Shown here piece after piece: positions 10,680 through 22,740 of a stretch of 64,000 bases of DNA; position 1 is the stretch's first letter; each line of letters begins with the position of its first letter. Where the stretch lies: NCBI RefSeq assembly GCF_023073715.1, contig NZ_JADPKA010000017.1, positions 24,323 to 88,322 on the forward strand, given 5' to 3'. The position numbers and the translations under genes were made by a program. The stretch is from Bradyrhizobium sp. 164 (GTDB taxonomy: Bacteria; Pseudomonadota; Alphaproteobacteria; Rhizobiales; Xanthobacteraceae). The notes beneath the pieces were generated by a model. It had not been told where the DNA came from and did no database searches. It saw only the letters and a list, made by a program, of their open reading frames with translations.

Positions 10680-11390
10680 TCAGCCGAGCGCCTGCGCGAT
10701 CTCGGCTTGAATGGCTTCCGCGATTGCCTTGGGCTCGGTGGCTTCCACCACCGGCCGCCCGACGACGAGGTAGTCGGCGCCGGCAACGATGGCGCGGCCG
10801 GGCGCCATGATGCGCTTCTGGTCGCCGCTTGCCGAACCCGCCGGGCGGATGCCGGGCGTGACGAGGCTCATCTGATGGCCAACAATCTTGCGCAAGGCAC
10901 CCACCTCTTCCGGCGAGCAGACGAGACCATCGACGCCGAGCACCTGCGCCTGCTGCGCGCGCGCTTCGACCAGTTCGGAGACGCCGAGCCGATAGCCGGC
11001 CGCGTGCAGATCATCCTCATTGTAGGACGTCAGCACGGTGACGGCGAGGATCTTCAGGTTCGAATTGGCGCGGCCTTCGACAGCGCCCTTCATGGTCTGT
11101 GGATAGGCGTGCACGGTGAGGAAGGTTGCGCCGAGCTTGGTGATGCTCTCGACGCCTTGCGTCACGGTGTTGCCGATGTCGTGCAGCTTGAGATCGAGAA
11201 AGACCTTCTTGCCCTTGTCGGCGAGCCGGCCGACCAGCGGCAAGCCATCGGCATAGGCGAGCCGGTATCCAATCTTGTAGAAATTGACGCTATCGCCGAG
11301 CCTGTTGACCATCGCTTCCGCGATATCGACGCTCGGCACATCGAGCGCAACGATCAAGCGGTCCTTCGGGGCGATCTCGGCTGGCGTCAT
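10680..11390 (-). CDS. pyrF: Orotidine 5'-phosphate decarboxylase
   Basis: A 236-residue TIM-barrel enzyme making UMP from OMP. It shows LIVALDVPS at the first strand, the catalytic cluster [15 protein letters not shown] (Lys-Asp-Lys-x-x-x-Asp type), and the phosphate-binding [10 protein letters not shown] and YLVVGRPV at the end. It is separated from the FMN reductase gene by only 6 bases and lies in an operon-like run with the DUF1330 gene. Confidence 0.96.
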   Translation of the reverse strand: MTPAEIAPKDRLIVALDVPSVDIAEAMVNRLGDSVNFYKIGYRLAYADGLPLVGRLADKGKKVFLDLKLHDIGNTVTQGVESITKLGATFLTVHAYPQTMKGAVEGRANSNLKILAVTVLTSYNEDDLHAAGYRLGVSELVEARAQQAQVLGVDGLVCSPEEVGALRKIVGHQMSLVTPGIRPAGSASGDQKRIMAPGRAIVAGADYLVVGRPVVEATEPKAIAEAIQAEIAQALG

Positions 11391-11396
11391 GTCACC

Positions 11397-11975
11397 TCAC
11401 ATCATGCGTTGGGAAATGTCGATCAACTGCCGCACCAGTGCCTGCAACGCGGCGATATCGCCCTCGTTCTTCAGCCTGTCCATATCGTCATAGGCCTGGT
11501 CGGCAAAGGCAAGCGTGAGCTGGTTGGCAATCACATTGGCATGGCAGGAGGTCAGGATCAGCCGCAACGCCTGCAGCGCACGGGCCGCGCCCAGCCGGCT
11601 CTGTGAGGCGCCGGCGAGCGCGAAGACGCGATTGCGGAACACGTCGCCGCGCGCCTCGTGCAGATCGTGTACGCGGCTGACCCAGTCGATCGCGTTCTTC
11701 AGCAGCGGCGGCACCGAAGCATTATATTCGGGCGTGACGATCAGCACGCCGTGATGCGCGCCGATCATGCGCTTGAGATTGATTGCGTGCTTGGGCACGC
11801 CGGATTTGGCCTGGAGGTCGCCGTCATAGATCGGCAGCGGAAAATCAGCGAGCGAGATGCGGGTGATTTCGACGCCGGCCTGGGCGAATTCATACGCCGC
11901 GACCGCCGCCAGCTTCGCGTTATGCGAGCCGGTGCGCAGCGAGCCGGGAATGATCAGGATCTTGGGAGCTGACAT
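11397..11975 (-). CDS. NADPH-dependent FMN reductase family protein
   Basis: A 192-residue flavodoxin-fold reductase. LIIPGSLRTGSHNAKLA is the FMN-phosphate loop and VTPEYNASVPPLLKNAIDW is the family signature (the GS-x-R-xx-S-x-N and PEYNxS motifs). It probably reduces quinones, azo compounds or chromate with NADPH; the substrate cannot be told. The ATG at 11975 is chosen over an upstream extension that does not match the family. It is tightly linked to pyrF. Confidence 0.85.
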   Translation of the reverse strand: MSAPKILIIPGSLRTGSHNAKLAAVAAYEFAQAGVEITRISLADFPLPIYDGDLQAKSGVPKHAINLKRMIGAHHGVLIVTPEYNASVPPLLKNAIDWVSRVHDLHEARGDVFRNRVFALAGASQSRLGAARALQALRLILTSCHANVIANQLTLAFADQAYDDMDRLKNEGDIAALQALVRQLIDISQRMM

Positions 11976-12032
11976 CCAATCCAATGCGTTCGGCGAAAAG
12001 AGCCCGCCGCGCAAAACGAGGAGCCGGCGGAA

Positions 12033-12632
12033 TTAATCCTTGCGATACACCCAGACGCGGGCCGGCGGAAGGTTCATCCAGATCCGTTCAGAGGCCTCTG
12101 TGGACACGCCGGGCAGTGATTTCGGGATCGGCGGCACCACCGCATAGGTGAACTGGATGAAGGGCGCACCGGGCGCCAGCGCCGTGAAGGCGTCGCGGAC
12201 GAGCCGCAGCCGCGTCAGCATCGGTTTTGTGACGAGCGGCAGGCCGGAGACGACCGCGGAGGCCGGCTCGCTCAAGACGTTCCAGAGCGTATCGCGCAAG
12301 CGATAGGCATCGCCCTGCACCACCTTGGCCTGCGGGTAGCGGTCGCGCAGCAGCGCACAGAAGCCAGGATTGTATTCGACGAGGACGAGACGCTTCTGGT
12401 CGATGCCGCGCTCGATCAAAGCCGAGGTGATGGCACCCGTGCCGGGCCCGAGCTCGACTACCGGAGCGTCGGAGTCGATATCGACGTAATGGGCCATGGT
12501 CCGAGCCAGCAGCTTGCCCGACGGCATCACCGCGCCCATGTGCAGCGGCTTTTCGATCCACGATCTGAGAAAGCGTACCTCATCATCGAGACGAGGCTTC
12601 TTCAACGCACGCGCGGACGATGGCAATGGCAT
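12033..12632 (-). CDS. PmtA-like phospholipid N-methyltransferase (SAM-dependent)
   Basis: A 199-residue class I SAM methyltransferase. VVELGPGTGAITSALI is the SAM loop, FLRSWIEKPLHMGAVMPSG precedes it, and VVSGLPLVT replaces the NPPY-type motif, as in rhizobial PmtA enzymes that turn phosphatidylethanolamine into phosphatidylcholine. The alternative is an rRNA dimethyladenosine methyltransferase-like protein; the lack of NL/NPPY favours a lipid substrate. Bradyrhizobia are known to carry several Pmt paralogues, so which of the methylation steps this one does cannot be told from sequence alone. Confidence 0.72.
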   Translation of the reverse strand: MPLPSSARALKKPRLDDEVRFLRSWIEKPLHMGAVMPSGKLLARTMAHYVDIDSDAPVVELGPGTGAITSALIERGIDQKRLVLVEYNPGFCALLRDRYPQAKVVQGDAYRLRDTLWNVLSEPASAVVSGLPLVTKPMLTRLRLVRDAFTALAPGAPFIQFTYAVVPPIPKSLPGVSTEASERIWMNLPPARVWVYRKD

Positions 12633-12719
12633 GTCTGGACCGGACGGGACCGCAGGACGCGGCGTGTCAGAAAATGGTCATAAAGACGTATAGGCCGAAG
12701 GCGGCACGGTCAAGACGCG

Positions 12720-13859
12720 TCAACTCGCCCGATTACCGAAGAAATCCTTGACCTTGGCGAAGAAGCCCTCTGATTCCGGCTGCGTATTGCCGGAGGACAG
12801 CTTTTCGAACTCGGCCAGCAATTCCTGCTGCTTCCTGGTGAGGTTCTGCGGGGTCTCGACCACGACCTGGACGTACATGTCGCCCATCTGGCGCGAGCGC
12901 AGCACCGGCATGCCCTTTGATGCGATGCGGAAGCGGCGGCCCGACTGGGTTCCGGCGGGCACCTTCACCTTGGCCTTGCTCTTCTCGATCGTCGGCACCT
13001 CGAACTCGCCGCCAAGGGCGGCTGTCACCATCGAGATCGGCACGCGGCAATGCAGATCGGCGCCGTCGCGCTGGAAGAACTGGTGCTGGGCCAGCGACAG
13101 GAAGATGTAGAGGTCGCCGGGCGGGCCGCCGCGGACCCCGGCCTCGCCCTCGCCGGCGAGCCTGATCCTCGTGCCGTCCTCGACGCCTTGCGGAATGTTG
13201 ACTGACAGCGTGCGCTCGCGGGTGACCCGGCCCTGTCCCGAGCAGGACGGGCAGGCATCCTCGATCATCTGGCCGCGGCCCTGACAGCCGGGACAGGTGC
13301 GCTCGAGGGTGAAGAATCCCTGCGACTGCCGCACGCGCCCGGCGCCGCCGCAGGTCGAGCAGGTCTTCGGCTTGGTCCCGGCCTTGGCGCCGATGCCCGA
13401 GCAGGCCTCGCAGGTGACCGAGACCGGAATCTCGATCTGCGCGTTCTTGCCGCCAAAGGCTTCCTCGAGCGTGATCTCCATGTTGTAGCGCAGGTCGGCG
13501 CCACGCTCGCGACCGCCGCGGCCGCGCTGTCCAGCCATGCCGAACAGGTCTTCGAAAATGTCAGAGAAGGAGGAGGCGAAGCCCGCGCCGAAACCGGCAC
13601 CGCCGCCGCCGAAACCGCCGCCCTGCTCGAACGCGGCATGGCCGTAGCGATCGTACGCGGCACGCTTGTCCTTGTCCTTGAGGATCTCGTAGGCCTCGTT
13701 GATTTCCTTGAACTTGACCTCGCTGGTTTGATCCCCCGGATTGCGATCGGGATGGAATTTCATCGCCAGCTTGCGAAACGACGATTTCAGCTTGGATTCG
13801 TCGGCGTCGCGATCGACCTCCAGGGTCTCGTAGTAGCAGCGCTTGGTGGACGTGGACAT
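12720..13859 (-). CDS. dnaJ: Chaperone DnaJ
   Basis: A 379-residue Hsp40. The J domain with HPD (FHPDRNPG) spans residues 1-70, then a Gly/Phe-rich linker ([15 protein letters not shown]), four CxxCxGxG-type zinc repeats ([32 protein letters not shown]) around residues 140-215, and the C-terminal substrate domain. It stimulates the DnaK ATPase. It lies 245 bases downstream of dnaK on the same strand; a palindrome in the gap may reduce read-through. Confidence 0.97.
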   Translation of the reverse strand: MSTSTKRCYYETLEVDRDADESKLKSSFRKLAMKFHPDRNPGDQTSEVKFKEINEAYEILKDKDKRAAYDRYGHAAFEQGGGFGGGGAGFGAGFASSFSDIFEDLFGMAGQRGRGGRERGADLRYNMEITLEEAFGGKNAQIEIPVSVTCEACSGIGAKAGTKPKTCSTCGGAGRVRQSQGFFTLERTCPGCQGRGQMIEDACPSCSGQGRVTRERTLSVNIPQGVEDGTRIRLAGEGEAGVRGGPPGDLYIFLSLAQHQFFQRDGADLHCRVPISMVTAALGGEFEVPTIEKSKAKVKVPAGTQSGRRFRIASKGMPVLRSRQMGDMYVQVVVETPQNLTRKQQELLAEFEKLSSGNTQPESEGFFAKVKDFFGNRAS

Positions 13860-14032
13860 GATGAGCTCGGTCTATCCAATCGCGTATCAAGTCGGAGCGA
13901 AACGACGCCGCTGCGCGACGACATGAGCGTCCCTCCGCCTTACGGCGGAAGACGGCACAGCGGCGTTCAGCATAACGGCTGAGAATTGATCGATCGTAAC
14001 GGGCGCCTTGCCCGCCCGTCCCGACGCGGCGG

Positions 14033-14053
14033 CCTCCCCCGCGAGGGGGGAGG
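14033..14053 (-). terminator. GC-rich hairpin between dnaK and dnaJ
   Basis: CCTCCCCC (14033-14040) pairs with GGGGGAGG (14046-14053) around a 5-base loop, just after the dnaK stop. There is no T-run, so it could also be a transcript-stabilising element or a repeat fragment. A partial attenuator between dnaK and dnaJ is an inference. Confidence 0.4.
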
Positions 14054-14104
14054 TCGGTAGCGCGTGTGGGGTCCAAGCCGTCCGCATCGTTACCCTCTCG
14101 GGGT

Positions 14105-16006
<1,902 letters not shown>

Positions 16007-16401
16007 GGTCCTGATATCCTTCTTTTTGCGGCAGGTTGGTTTGGGCCCAGAAGGCACCCGATCCAAACCCCCTAAGATCAAACATCCGCGATATTGCGAT
16101 GATTGAGGCTCATATAGGAGGGGGGGAGGGGCCCGCAAGGACCGAACGCAAGTTTCGGCCGTGAAAACATTGGGTTTTGGAAGATCATATCCGGGCTCAA
16201 CCGCCCTTGCGGGTGAGGAAATATTAACAGGTTCGGGTCTCAGCAAGCCCCGCCAGCGCAATCTGCCCCACCCTGTTACGACAAGGCCAAACCCGCTAAA
16301 AGGCGGACCGGCCGGGCAGCCGCAGCACAGCTGCTCCGCGCGACAATGCGGCCCGGTGGCCGACCATCGAACGGCCTCAATGTGAACCAATCAGAGTGCC
16401 C
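16007..16401. other. dnaK leader and divergent intergenic region
   Basis: This 395-base gap holds the heat-shock-like promoter and leader of dnaK on the minus strand, and further right the upstream region of the divergent exported-protein gene. I see no CIRCE element (TTAGCACTC inverted repeat) and no small gene that I can support. Confidence 0.6.
16112..16139 (-). promoter_or_regulatory. Sigma-32 (RpoH)-type promoter of dnaK
   Basis: Read on the minus strand, CTTGCG (16139-16134) and CTATAT (16117-16112) are separated by 16 bases. They fit the CTTG...C(C/T)ATAT form of alphaproteobacterial RpoH promoters and lie about 105 bases before the dnaK ATG. The spacer is almost pure C/G. Confidence 0.6.
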
Positions 16402-17343
16402 ATGAAGCTGACCCGTCCCCTCGCCGCGCTCGCCATCCTCATTGCCTCGGCGCTTCCGGCCCTTGCCGCCGACGCCGTTTACCCGCCTGGCTTGCGCCTC
16501 GGCATGGTGCCGCTGATCGGGCTGAGCACGGCCAAGACCTTTCCGGGCTTCGAGAGCGAGGACGGCAATGTCAAGGTGCTGATCACCGAGCTGCCGCCGG
16601 CGGCCTATGGCGAGGTCGTGAGCGCCTTCAATTCCAATCCGGCCGGTGCGAACGGCGTCAAGCAGGACAAGATCGAAACCCCCGCGGGCCTTGCCTATTT
16701 CACCACCGAAAGCGGCAAGGCCGGCGATACCCCGGTGAGGCGCTATTCGATGATTGTGCCGGGCGCCGGCTTCTCCGGCTATGTCGCGGTGCAGATTCCG
16801 GAGAATGCGACCAAGATCTACAGCGATGAAGCGGTGCGCCAGATGTTTGCGACCGCCGTCACCCGCAAGCAGGTCTCGGCCGAAGAGCAGATCGCGCTGA
16901 TGCCGTTCAAGATCACCGATCTCGCCGACTTCAAGGACATCCGTACGCTGGCGCCGGGCTCGAGCATCATCCTGGCCGACGGCGACGAGAGCACGGGCTA
17001 TGAATCGAAGCCGTTCATGATCCTCGGCCTGATTGGCGCCACCCCCCAGCAGACCGACGACCGCGCCCGCTTCGCCCAGGAAGCGGCGCTCCAGATCCCC
17101 GGCGTGCGCGAGTCGCGCGTCACCATGTCCGAGCCGATCCGCATCAACGGCCAGCAGGGTTTCGAGACCCGGATCGACGGCGTCAGCGGCAAGGACAAGG
17201 TTCCGGTGACGGTGGTGCAGTGGATCCGCTTTTCAAGCGGCGGCACCTCGCTGCGCATCATCGCCAGCGCCCCGCGCGACCAATGGCCAAGCGCCTTCAC
17301 CCGCTTCCGCGCCGTGCGCGACGGCATTCAGCCGAAGGGCTAG
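16402..17343 (+). CDS. Exported protein of unknown function
   Basis: A 313-residue protein with a clear Sec signal peptide (MKLTRPLAALAILIASALPALAA, cleaved near residue 23). I do not recognise the family. The mature part is a mixed alpha-beta sequence without cysteines or membrane helices; it repeats a theme of pairs such as FPGFESEDGNVKVLI and YMIVPGAGFSGYVAVQI, suggesting two related halves of beta-sheet. It is probably periplasmic. The ATG at 16402 is chosen over a GTG two codons earlier. It is divergent from dnaK and 143 bases before the nicotinamidase gene. Confidence 0.8.
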   Translation: MKLTRPLAALAILIASALPALAADAVYPPGLRLGMVPLIGLSTAKTFPGFESEDGNVKVLITELPPAAYGEVVSAFNSNPAGANGVKQDKIETPAGLAYFTTESGKAGDTPVRRYSMIVPGAGFSGYVAVQIPENATKIYSDEAVRQMFATAVTRKQVSAEEQIALMPFKITDLADFKDIRTLAPGSSIILADGDESTGYESKPFMILGLIGATPQQTDDRARFAQEAALQIPGVRESRVTMSEPIRINGQQGFETRIDGVSGKDKVPVTVVQWIRFSSGGTSLRIIASAPRDQWPSAFTRFRAVRDGIQPKG

Positions 17344-17486
17344 CTCCCGTACGCGGGAGCGGTGAGGATCCGCCGACCCAAGCCCAACCCCTCGCCAAGA
17401 CCGACTGCATTTTCGGGCTTCTGTTCGCACACAAGCGGAACTAGGCTTGGCCTCCATTGGGTTCATTCCTGGAGGGGAGACGAACG

Positions 17487-18209
17487 ATGCTGGATCGGCG
17501 ACACATCTTGGCGGCGCTTGCGACCACGGCGCTCGCGGGCCTCGCACCAACCGCGCTGTTTGCGGCCGCGTCAATCAAGCCTGACGAAGCCTCCGCGCTG
17601 CTCGTGATCGACGTGCAGAATTGCTTCCTGCCCGGCGGCAGCCTCGCGGTGAAGGAAGGCGAGCAGGTGGTGCCCGTCATCAACAAGATCGCAAAAGCGT
17701 TTGCGAACGTGGTGATGACGCAGGACTGGCATACGCCCGGGCACATCTCGTTCGCTTCGGTGCATTCCGGCAAGAATCCGTTCGAGACCGTCGATCTTCC
17801 CTACGGCAAGCAGGTGCTGTGGCCGGACCATTGCGTGCAGGGCACCGACGGCGCCGCGCTGTCAAAGGATCTTGCGATCCCGCACGCTGAACTGATCATC
17901 CGCAAGGGTTTTCACAAGGAGGTGGACAGCTACTCGGCCTTTCTCGAAGCCGACGGCAAGACCTCGACGGGCCTTGCCGGCTATCTCAAGGGCCGCAAGA
18001 TCAAGCGCGTCTTCGTCGCCGGTCTCGCCACGGATTTCTGCGTCGCCTGGACCGCGCTCGATGCGCGCAAGGCGGGCTTCGAGGTCTATGTGGTGGAGGA
18101 CGCCTGCCGCGGCATCGACACGCAGGGTTCGCTGGCAAAGGCCTGGGCTGATATGGCCAAGGCCGGCGTGAAGCGGATTCAGTCTGCGGATATCGCGGTG
18201 ACCGCGTAA
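17487..18209 (+). CDS. pncA: Nicotinamidase/pyrazinamidase with signal peptide
   Basis: A 240-residue isochorismatase-like amidase turning nicotinamide into nicotinate for NAD salvage. Catalytic triad D42 (VIDVQNCF), K140 (IIRKGFH) and C185 (ATDFCVAW); metal ligands D80, H82 and H86 in QDWHTPGH. The start ATG follows GGAGGGGAG. Unlike cytosolic PncA it begins with [21 protein letters not shown], a twin-arginine-like export signal of about 28 residues, which would put it in the periplasm. The alternative is that the true start is further inside, but no good ATG is there. Confidence 0.9.
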   Translation: MLDRRHILAALATTALAGLAPTALFAAASIKPDEASALLVIDVQNCFLPGGSLAVKEGEQVVPVINKIAKAFANVVMTQDWHTPGHISFASVHSGKNPFETVDLPYGKQVLWPDHCVQGTDGAALSKDLAIPHAELIIRKGFHKEVDSYSAFLEADGKTSTGLAGYLKGRKIKRVFVAGLATDFCVAWTALDARKAGFEVYVVEDACRGIDTQGSLAKAWADMAKAGVKRIQSADIAVTA

Positions 18210-18221
18210 TAATTTCGCGCA

Positions 18222-18260
18222 GTCATTCCGGGGCGGCGCGAAGAGCCGAACCCGGAATGA
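18222..18260. repeat. Short copy of the GTCATTCCGGGG palindromic repeat
   Basis: GTCATTCCGGGG at the left and CCCGGAATGA at the right form a 39 bp hairpin between the converging pncA and grpE genes. It is related to 10236-10339. It could end both transcripts. Confidence 0.65.
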
Positions 18261-18269
18261 GGCCAAGGT

Positions 18270-18887
18270 TCAGTTTGCCGCGCTGTTCGGCTCGTTGGTG
18301 TTGGCCGCGGGCGCGGCCTTCGCGCCGCCTTTGGCGACACCGACCAGGGCGGGACGCAGCACGCGCTCGCCGATGGTGTAGCCGGCCTGCACGACCTGCA
18401 CCACGGTGCCCGATGGCACCGACGCATCGGGGACTTCGAACATCGCCTGCTGGAAATTAGGATCGAACTTCTGGCCCTGCGGATCGAACTTCTTGACGCC
18501 GTGCTTTTCCAGCGCGTTGAGCAGCGAGCGCTCGGTGAGTTCGACGCCTTCGATCAGCGAGATCAGGCCGGGATCGGCCGCGGCACGCGCCTCGGCCGGT
18601 ACGGCATCGAGCGCGCGCTGGAGGTTGTCGGCGATGTCCAACACGTCGCGGGCAAAGCCGGTAATGCCGTAGAGACGGGCGTCGGCGACCTCCTTGCTGG
18701 TGCGCTTGCGCAAATTCTCCATCTCGGCCAGCGTCCGCAGCATGCGGTCACGCGCCTCGGCCGCTTCCTTCTGCAACGTCTCGACCGAGCCCGGCTCGGG
18801 ATCGTCGGGCATGATGTAAGGCTTCGACACTACCGGCTCGCCGGTCGGCGCGGTCGTGTCTTCGGGTTGCCGGTCTTGATCGGTCAT
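18270..18887 (-). CDS. grpE: Nucleotide exchange factor GrpE
   Basis: A 205-residue co-chaperone that releases ADP from DnaK. A polar N-terminus is followed by a long coiled coil (residues 38-90) and the C-terminal beta domain with [20 protein letters not shown] and [20 protein letters not shown], the family signature. An Ala/Asn-rich tail ends the protein. It lies 93 bases downstream of hrcA on the same strand, the standard hrcA-grpE pair. Confidence 0.97.
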   Translation of the reverse strand: MTDQDRQPEDTTAPTGEPVVSKPYIMPDDPEPGSVETLQKEAAEARDRMLRTLAEMENLRKRTSKEVADARLYGITGFARDVLDIADNLQRALDAVPAEARAAADPGLISLIEGVELTERSLLNALEKHGVKKFDPQGQKFDPNFQQAMFEVPDASVPSGTVVQVVQAGYTIGERVLRPALVGVAKGGAKAAPAANTNEPNSAAN

Positions 18888-18980
18888 CGGCTCTAATCTC
18901 GAACTCGTTTCCAGGGATTGTTGGCCCGGATATCGTGCCTAAGCGTACGAAAATCAAGCGCCCGTGATCGGGAACGCCGG

Positions 18981-20069
18981 TCAGCCCCCCAAAAGCCGAC
19001 TGACGATGCGGGCGGCGTAGTCCACCGTCGGGATCACACGGGCATAATTCAGCCGCGTCGGGCCGATCACGCCGAGAACGCCGACGATATGGCCGGCGGC
19101 ATCCCGATAGGGCGAGATGATCGTGGAGGAGCCCGACAGCGAAAACAGCTTGTTCTCACTCCCGATGAAAATTCGCACGCCTTCCGCGGTCTCGGCCCGG
19201 CCGAGCAGGTCGATCACGCCGCGCTTGGTCTCGAGATCGTCGAACAACAGGCGCACCCGCTCGAGGTCCTCCAGCGCGTGCAGATCTTCCAGCAGATTGG
19301 CGTGGCCTCGGACGATGAGCTGGCGGTCCTCGTTCTCGCCTCCGGACCAGCTCGCGATGCCGGCCGCGATCACCTTTTGCGTCAGCTGATCGAGCTCGGC
19401 CCGGGCCTCGCCGAGTGCGGTCTCAAGCTCGAGCCGCGCTTCGGCCAGCGTGCGGCCACGAATCCGTGCATTGAGGAAATTGCCGGCTTCGGTCAGCGCC
19501 GAGGAGGGAACTCCGGGCGGCAGCGTCAGCACGCGGTTTTCGACCTGGCCATCCTCGCCGACCAGGATCACCAGCGCTTTCTCCGGTTCCAGACGAACGA
19601 ACTCGATGTGCTTGAGCCGGGCGTTGGATTTTGGCGTCAGCACGACCGCGGCGGCACGGGTCAGGCCCGACAGCCGCATCAAGGCCTGGTCCAGCGCCGC
19701 CTCGACCGATTGCGCCTGGCCGACCGACGAAAGCTGACTCTGGATGGATTGCCGTTCGGCCTCGGTGAGGTCGCCGACCTGCATCAGGGCGTCTACGAAG
19801 AAGCGCAGTCCGAGTTCCGTCGGTAGCCGGCCGGCGGACGTATGGGGCGCATAGATCAGGCCGAGCTGTTCCAGGTCGGCCATGACGTTGCGGACCGAGG
19901 CCGGCGACAGCGGCATCGCGATCAGGCGCGAGATATTGCGCGAGCCCACCGGCTCACCGGTCGCGAGATAGCTTTCGACAATTTGACGAAAGATGTCGCG
20001 GGAACGCTCGTTGAGCTGGGCAAGGCCTGCGCGCGGCGCGATCAGATGCATCGGATCGTGATGGGCCAC
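18981..20069 (-). CDS. hrcA: Heat-inducible transcription repressor HrcA
   Basis: A 362-residue repressor that binds CIRCE elements ahead of groESL-type operons and needs GroEL for activity. The N-terminal winged helix ([36 protein letters not shown]) is followed by a GAF-like domain and [16 protein letters not shown] and [21 protein letters not shown] near the end, both typical. No CIRCE element was found in this window, so its targets lie elsewhere and dnaK here seems to depend on RpoH instead. It is divergent from rph. Confidence 0.96.
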   Translation of the reverse strand: MAHHDPMHLIAPRAGLAQLNERSRDIFRQIVESYLATGEPVGSRNISRLIAMPLSPASVRNVMADLEQLGLIYAPHTSAGRLPTELGLRFFVDALMQVGDLTEAERQSIQSQLSSVGQAQSVEAALDQALMRLSGLTRAAAVVLTPKSNARLKHIEFVRLEPEKALVILVGEDGQVENRVLTLPPGVPSSALTEAGNFLNARIRGRTLAEARLELETALGEARAELDQLTQKVIAAGIASWSGGENEDRQLIVRGHANLLEDLHALEDLERVRLLFDDLETKRGVIDLLGRAETAEGVRIFIGSENKLFSLSGSSTIISPYRDAAGHIVGVLGVIGPTRLNYARVIPTVDYAARIVSRLLGG

Positions 20070-20236
20070 AGACGGTAACTCCTCTCAGATACTCATAATT
20101 TGTCCATCCCGGACGCTTCTGACAAGCGTGGCGTTTGCGGGCCCGAAATCAGGGGTGAAAAAACCTTGCCGCCCACCCTCACCCCACCTACAAGCACCGC
20201 GAATAGCCTTTCCCGTGAGTTTTTGGAGGACTTCCC

Positions 20237-20950
20237 ATGCGGCCAAGCCGCCGTGCGCCCGACGAATTGCGCCCCGTGACGCTGGAGCGCGGCGTGGTCA
20301 AATATGCGGAAGGCTCGTGCCTGGTGAAATTCGGCGATACTCATGTGCTGGTCACCGCCACGCTGGAAGACCGCCTGCCGCCGTGGCTGAAGGGCCAGGG
20401 GCGCGGCTGGGTCACCGCCGAATACGGCATGCTGCCGCGCGCGACCTCAGAACGCACCCGCCGCGAGGCCTCCGCCGGCAAGCAGAGCGGCCGTACCGTC
20501 GAGATCCAGCGCCTGATCGGCCGCAGCCTCCGTACCATCGTCGATCTCGAAGCGCTCGGCGAGCGGCAGATCACGGTCGATTGCGACGTGCTCCAGGCCG
20601 ACGGCGGCACCCGCACGGCTGCGATCACCGGCGCTTGGGTCGCACTTGCCGATTGCATCAACTGGATGAAGGCGCGCAACATGATCAAGGCCAATGTGCT
20701 GCGCGACAACGTCGCCGCGATCTCCTGCGGCATCTATAATGGCACGCCGGTGCTCGATCTCGACTATGCCGAGGATTCGGAAGCCCAAACCGACGCCAAT
20801 TTCGTCATGACCGGCGATGGGCGCATCATCGAGGTGCAGGGCACCGCGGAACGCGAGCCGTTCACCGAAACCGAGTTCCTGGCGCTGATGGCGCTGGCCC
20901 GCAAGGGCGTCGCGCGTCTGGCGGACTTGCAGAAACTGGCTGTGGCGTAG
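20237..20950 (+). CDS. rph: Ribonuclease PH
   Basis: A 237-residue phosphorolytic 3'-5' exoribonuclease that trims tRNA 3' ends. [27 protein letters not shown] is split here as the opening; further on come [14 protein letters not shown], the phosphate-binding Arg region [14 protein letters not shown], and [20 protein letters not shown]. It is full length with no frameshift. It leads an rph-rdgB-hemW run with 10 bases to rdgB. Confidence 0.96.
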   Translation: MRPSRRAPDELRPVTLERGVVKYAEGSCLVKFGDTHVLVTATLEDRLPPWLKGQGRGWVTAEYGMLPRATSERTRREASAGKQSGRTVEIQRLIGRSLRTIVDLEALGERQITVDCDVLQADGGTRTAAITGAWVALADCINWMKARNMIKANVLRDNVAAISCGIYNGTPVLDLDYAEDSEAQTDANFVMTGDGRIIEVQGTAEREPFTETEFLALMALARKGVARLADLQKLAVA

Positions 20951-20960
20951 TCAATAGGCC

Positions 20961-21596
20961 ATGCACCGCCGAATCACGGACAAGCTCGTCATCGCCACCC
21001 ACAATCCCGGCAAGCTCGCCGAGATGCGGGAGCTGCTTGCGCCGTACGGCATCGAGGCGGTGTCGGCTGGTGAGCTCGGCTTGGCCGAGCCCGAAGAGAC
21101 CGGCAACGATTTCCGCAGCAACGCCGCGATCAAGGCGATCGCGGCGGCGCAGGCGACCAAGCTTGCCGCTTTCGCCGACGATTCTGGCATCGTGGTCGAC
21201 GCGCTCGACGGCGCGCCCGGCATTTTCTCCGCGCGCTGGGCCGGGCCGAACAAAGACTTCGCAGCGGCGATGGCGCAGATCGAGCGCCTGCTCCAGGAGC
21301 GCGGCGCGACCACGCCCGACAAGCGCAAGGCCCATTTCGTTTCGGCGCTCTGCGTCGCCTGGCCCGACGATCATCGCGAAGAGGTCGAGGCGCGCGTCGA
21401 CGGCACGCTGGTCTGGCCGCCGCGCGGCACCGCCGGCTTCGGCTACGATCCGATGTTTCTGCCCGATGGCCATAGCCGCACCTTCGGCGAGATGGAGAGC
21501 ATCGAGAAGCACGGCCTGCCGCCCCTCGGCCTCGGCCTGTCGCATCGCGCCCGCGCCTTCGTAAAACTGGCGGAGATCTGCCTTGAGCCGCGCTAA
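20961..21596 (+). CDS. rdgB: dITP/XTP pyrophosphatase
   Basis: A 211-residue Ham1-type enzyme that hydrolyses dITP, dUTP-like and XTP to monophosphates and keeps deaminated bases out of DNA. It has [38 protein letters not shown], the [18 protein letters not shown] loop and [11 protein letters not shown]. Its last 14 bases overlap hemW, which supports translational coupling. Confidence 0.96.
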   Translation: MHRRITDKLVIATHNPGKLAEMRELLAPYGIEAVSAGELGLAEPEETGNDFRSNAAIKAIAAAQATKLAAFADDSGIVVDALDGAPGIFSARWAGPNKDFAAAMAQIERLLQERGATTPDKRKAHFVSALCVAWPDDHREEVEARVDGTLVWPPRGTAGFGYDPMFLPDGHSRTFGEMESIEKHGLPPLGLGLSHRARAFVKLAEICLEPR

Positions 21597-22737
21597 GGAA
21601 GCCTTCGGCGTCTACGTGCATTGGCCGTTCTGCCTGTCGAAATGCCCCTATTGCGACTTCAACAGCCATGTCCGCCACGCCGCGATCGACGAGGCGCGCT
21701 TTGCATCCGCCTTCGCCCGCGAGATCGCAACCACGGCTGAGCGCGCACCCGGCCGTGAAGTGACCTCGATCTTCCTCGGCGGCGGCACGCCATCGCTGAT
21801 GCAGCCCGCAACCGTCGGCGCGGTGCTCGATGCGATCGGCAAGCACTGGCATGTTGCAGGCGACGTCGAAGTGACGCTGGAGGCAAACCCGACCAGCGTC
21901 GAAGCCACACGCTTTGCCGGTTATCGCACCGCCGGCGTCAACCGCGTCTCGCTCGGCGTCCAGGCGCTCGACGATGCCTCCTTGAAGGCGCTCGGCCGTA
22001 TGCACAGTGCGCGCGAGGCCCTCGATGCCGTCGCCATCGCGCGCCGTTCGTTCGACCGTTATTCGTTCGACCTGATCTACGCCCGACCCGACCAGACGCC
22101 GGCGATGTGGGCGGACGAGCTGCGTCTCGCGATCGATGAAGCGGCCGAGCATCTGTCGCTCTATCAATTGACGATCGAGGAAGGCACGCCGTTCTTCGGC
22201 CTGCACCAGGCCGGCAAATTGAAGACGCCGGACGAAGCCGTCGCGCGCGCGCTCTACGACGTGACGCAGGAGACCTGCGACAAGCTCGGCCTGCCCGCCT
22301 ACGAGATTTCAAATCACGCGCGGCGCGGCGCCGAGTGCCGGCACAATCTGGTCTATTGGCGCGGCGAGGAATATGCCGGCATCGGTCCCGGCGCGCATGG
22401 CCGCCTCGACATCGATGGTATCAGGCACGCCACCGCCACCGAAAAGCGCCCCGAAGCCTGGCTGATGCGGGTCGAGACCAACGGCGACGGCGTCGTCACC
22501 GACGAGCTCCTCAACAGCGAGGAGCGCGCCGACGAATTTTTGCTGATGGGATTGCGGCTCGCCGAGGGAATCGACCCTGAGCGCTACAAAGCCCTCTCGG
22601 GCCGCCCGCTCGACCCCCGCCGCATTGCGCTGCTGCGCGAGGAAGGCGCGATCACGGTGGACGCCACGGGCCGGCTGCGCGTGACGAGCAGTGGCTTCCC
22701 CGTGCTGGATGCGGTGGTTGCGGATCTGGCGGCGTAA
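21583..22737 (+). CDS. hemW: Heme chaperone HemW (radical SAM, coproporphyrinogen III oxidase-like)
   Basis: A 384-residue radical SAM protein. The [4Fe-4S] motif is C17-x3-C21-x2-C24 in [14 protein letters not shown]. It has [11 protein letters not shown] and [18 protein letters not shown], as in HemN/HemW. The Cys count (three, with no extra HemN Cys), and linkage to rph-rdgB, point to HemW, which binds heme, rather than the oxygen-independent oxidase HemN. The start is a TTG at 21583 inside the end of rdgB; no ATG or GTG lies between it and the catalytic motif. Confidence 0.93.
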   Translation: MSRAKEAFGVYVHWPFCLSKCPYCDFNSHVRHAAIDEARFASAFAREIATTAERAPGREVTSIFLGGGTPSLMQPATVGAVLDAIGKHWHVAGDVEVTLEANPTSVEATRFAGYRTAGVNRVSLGVQALDDASLKALGRMHSAREALDAVAIARRSFDRYSFDLIYARPDQTPAMWADELRLAIDEAAEHLSLYQLTIEEGTPFFGLHQAGKLKTPDEAVARALYDVTQETCDKLGLPAYEISNHARRGAECRHNLVYWRGEEYAGIGPGAHGRLDIDGIRHATATEKRPEAWLMRVETNGDGVVTDELLNSEERADEFLLMGLRLAEGIDPERYKALSGRPLDPRRIALLREEGAITVDATGRLRVTSSGFPVLDAVVADLAA

Positions 22738-22740
22738 GCG

